A DNA stretch of 64,000 bases from positions 2,132,623-2,196,622 of the forward strand of contig OX465592.1 in assembly GCA_950022655.1 (NCBI GenBank), given 5' to 3'. This document shows positions 61,774 to 64,000 of this stretch, one piece after another. Positions within the stretch are counted from its first letter, which is position 1. Every line of letters begins with the position of its first letter. This DNA is from Alentia gelatinosa (taxonomy: Eukaryota > Annelida > Polychaeta > Phyllodocida > Polynoidae). Under the pieces are notes generated by a model. The model worked only from the letters and a program-made list of their open reading frames with translations, searched no databases and was not told where the DNA came from. The translations under genes and the position numbers were made by a program.

Positions 61774-62250
61774 GAGAGCAGTGACAGCGGGCTGGTCACT
61801 TGGTGGCTGGATGAAGGAGGCTCCAGTCTGTGTGCGGAGAGGGGCACGGGTCAGTGTACCTCCCCTCAGCGCGTCCCTCTGAGGGTGTTTACTGAGGGCT
61901 CTCAGAGGACACCCACCTCCACCCTCACAAGCCTCTCCTCAATGAACCACCTTCTCCGTCGACAAACTTGACCAGCGCTCTCATCCGCGACGGTGAGTGA
62001 GCTAAGAGGACCGGTCATGCTTGGATGATTATTGTGGCACGGTCAAAATGCTAGCTTTACATTGGGCCATGGCGGTCAGGTTTCGGTGTTTTGTTGAGCT
62101 CCGTGGACACAAACGTAACATGACTCAGGGGAACGGGATAGACAAACGTGATAGAGCGTGACCCTCATCCGCGACTGTGAGCGAGCTAAGAGGACCGGTC
62201 ATGCTTGGATGATTATTGTGGCACGGTCAAAATACTAGGTTTACTTTGGG
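61774..62250. repeat. 184-bp tandem duplication in possibly unique DNA
   Basis: TCATCCGCGACGGTGAGTGA (61981) recurs as TCATCCGCGACTGTGAGCGA (62165) with about 70 bp of strong similarity. The first copy contains a good donor, ACG|GTGAGT, at about 61990, which the second copy weakens. The upstream GC-rich part could be an untranslated exon. No coding frame is recognised. Confidence 0.5.
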
Positions 62251-62610
62251 GCACAAGGACAGAAGGAATAAAAAAAAACAAAAAAAAACAAACAAAACGG
62301 AACCTCCTGTAGATTACAACCCCAACGGCTCCCTGTAACCCTACACCTCCTCCTTTTCTAGTCTATGCGGATACATATATATATATGCTCCTGGGATCTA
62401 TACTCATACGAAGGCATTTGAAAATGATCCAGAGACTTTTCAAGAATGACTCCTAATAGCATCACCAAAGAGGATTGAGACTCAGCCCCTGCTAGCCCAG
62501 GGACAGGTGAGATAGGGAGGTTGTATGTAGCAACTATAAGGTTCACGGGTATTCTGAGACGTGACCTCTGTAGGCGGGAGTCGTCATTGTGATCACGATG
62601 CTATCACGAG
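62251..62610. other. Unassigned stretch
   Basis: A-rich (62270-62300) and a short (TA)n. No gene. Confidence 0.3.
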
Positions 62611-63445
62611 CACAGACTGTGGGGGTGAGGGTGGGTGGGGTGTGGGAGGAGGGTGTGGGGGTGGTGTAGGGGTGGTGTGTGGTGTGAGGGTGGTGTGTGG
62701 TGTGAGGGTGGTGTGTGGGGCTGTGTGGGAGGAGGGTGTGTGTGTGTGTGGGGGGGGGGGGTGGAGGAGGGTGTGGGGGTGTGGTGTGAGGGTGTGTGTG
62801 TGGTGTGAGGGTGGTGTGTGGTGTGAGGGTGGTGTGTGGTGTGAGGGTGGTGTGTGTGGCTGTGTGGGAGGAGGGTGTGTGTGTGTGTGGGGGGGGGGGG
62901 TGGAGGAGGGTGTGGGTGTGTGGTGTGAGGGTGTGTGGTGTGAGGGTGGTGTGAGGTCGGTGTGTTGGGGTGTGTGGGAGGAGGGTGTGTGGGAGGAAGG
63001 TGTGGGGGTGTGGTGTGTGTGTGTGTGGGGGGGGGGTGGTGTAGGGGTGGTGTGAGGGTGGTGTGTGGTGTGAGGGTGGTGTGTGGGGGGGTGTGGGAGG
63101 AGGGTGTGAGGGTGGTGTGTGGGGGTGTGAGGGTGGTGTGTGGTGTGAGGGTAGTGTGAGGGTAGTGTGAGGACGGTGTGTGGTGTGAGGGTGGTGTGTG
63201 GGGGTGTGTGGTGTGAGGGTGGTGTGAGGGTGGTGTGTGGGAGGAGGGTCTGTGGGGGTGTGTGGGAGGAGGGTGTGTGGGAGGAGGGTGTGGTGTGTGG
63301 TGTGAGGGTGGTGTGTTGGGGTGTGTGGGAGGAGGGTGTGTGGGAGGAGGGTGTGGGGGTGTGGTGTGAGGGTGTGTGGTGTGAGGGTGGTGTGTGGGGG
63401 TGTGTGGGAGGAGGGTGTGTGGGAGGAGGGTGTGGGGTGGTGTCT
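62611..63445. repeat. GTGTGGTGTGAGGGTGG minisatellite
   Basis: Irregular GT/GA/GG repeat with a longer-range near-duplication (62700-62780 and 62830-62920 both hold GGAGGAGGGTGTGTGTGTG plus a G-run). Gly/Val/Cys/Trp-rich frames come from the repeat. Confidence 0.95.
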
Positions 63446-63719
63446 ATAATAACGGAACTTGATTAAAACTACGTATAGTCATTAGGCCAATATCAGATCA
63501 TGAAAATGATGAAGTTCATAAGAATGAAGATCTATGTTTGTATAAGTCTATGTATAAGTCCTGTGATGTCTCTATACAGTTTTTTTTTTAAAGTACGAAC
63601 CCTGGAGTATTTGATCCCGATATACAGTGAGTGGGACCTCTGACAGAGTTGTAACTCAAACTCTTTGTCGGCCAGTAGAGACGAGGTTATCAGGTACTTC
63701 CACTTCACGTTCAAACTGA
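63446..63719. other. Unassigned stretch
   Basis: No gene. T-run at 63581-63589. Confidence 0.3.
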
Positions 63720-64000
63720 CCGATTTCAGTCACGATAGAGAGTCCAGTTCACGGTCATGGGATGGAGCACTGACCCGAAACTTGAATAAGTTTCTCAATT
63801 TATCTCACACTTCACATTGACTAACTGCCTAACCTTTGTTTCATAATCCCCCATTGGGTATTTTTTTCGTAAATAATCAACGGGCATTGGATACGAGTTC
63901 CCTATGTAAAGCCTATGGAGAAAATCTGATAAAATAGCATCAGGATGGTACCACTTCTTTAACACTGCTGAGTCGGACATCATCAAATCACATCTCATCA
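63720..64000. repeat. Foldback-family edge segment
   Basis: TTTCTCAATTTATCTCACAC, then CATAATCCCCCATTGGGTAT and GATACGAGTTCC match the edges of the elements at 15400-15600, 49870-49990 and 54540-54670. It continues toward the window end without a palindrome centre. Confidence 0.6.

Noticed and set aside
62561..63466. Gly/Val/Cys/Trp-rich frames
   Set aside because: GT/GG low-complexity repeat.

Overview
This window is eukaryotic nuclear DNA, almost certainly from an invertebrate animal. It has no operons, carries tRNA-headed SINEs and a 5'-truncated LINE, shows splice-site-like signals, and is packed with microsatellites, minisatellites and palindromic MITEs. The SINE at 18055-18357, with its AAAC-repeat tail, and the general mix of foldback elements remind me of marine molluscs. 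That is an impression, not an identification. I see no complete host gene. Nearly everything recognisable is transposon- or satellite-derived.

The centrepiece is an apparently young tyrosine-recombinase retrotransposon (DIRS order, Ngaro/PAT-like) at 44480-49298. It has perfect split direct repeats in the order A1 - ORFs - B1 - A2 - B2 (A 194 bp, B 104 bp). Its three coding regions are a Gag-like protein with a CCCH and a CCHC zinc motif, a reverse transcriptase-RNase H, and a tyrosine recombinase. The Gag and RT frames are the same frame, interrupted by one UAG. A perfect 11-bp stem-loop starts 10 nt after that stop, which suggests stop-codon readthrough. A second, decayed relative lies on the minus strand at about 19182-21165 and is broken by frameshifts and a nested repeat.

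Layout. 0-9.5 kb: a purine tract, palindromic repeats, two candidate promoters (about 1.6 and 4.4 kb), a 31-bp palindromic minisatellite and a TIR element with a 62-bp array. 9.5-16.8 kb: a cluster of palindromic MITEs, a minus-strand SINE and pogo-like MITEs. 17-23 kb: a hairpin-ended element with a 46-bp array and a SINE, the decayed YR retroelement, and a head-to-head pair of TTAA-flanked elements. 23-30 kb: more TTAA elements and 46-bp and GAGGGTGT arrays. 30-35 kb: a possible host terminal exon on the minus strand (31739-31842), then a 3-kb 46-bp array with a 1,287-bp higher-order repeat. 36-44 kb: a LINE 3' end, a TIR element containing an Ig-like exon fragment, a CRE-containing CpG-rich segment and a 22-bp array. 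44-49 kb: the intact retroelement. 49-64 kb: further copies of the same MITE families, several nested, plus GT-rich arrays.

Two themes recur. At least three unrelated element families have had an internal segment amplified into a satellite array (46, 62 and 73 bp). Many foldback elements with different arms share a similar small hairpin core of the type CGAGGCGAAGCCGAG. All family assignments were made by eye. Element ends are approximate unless stated to be exact.
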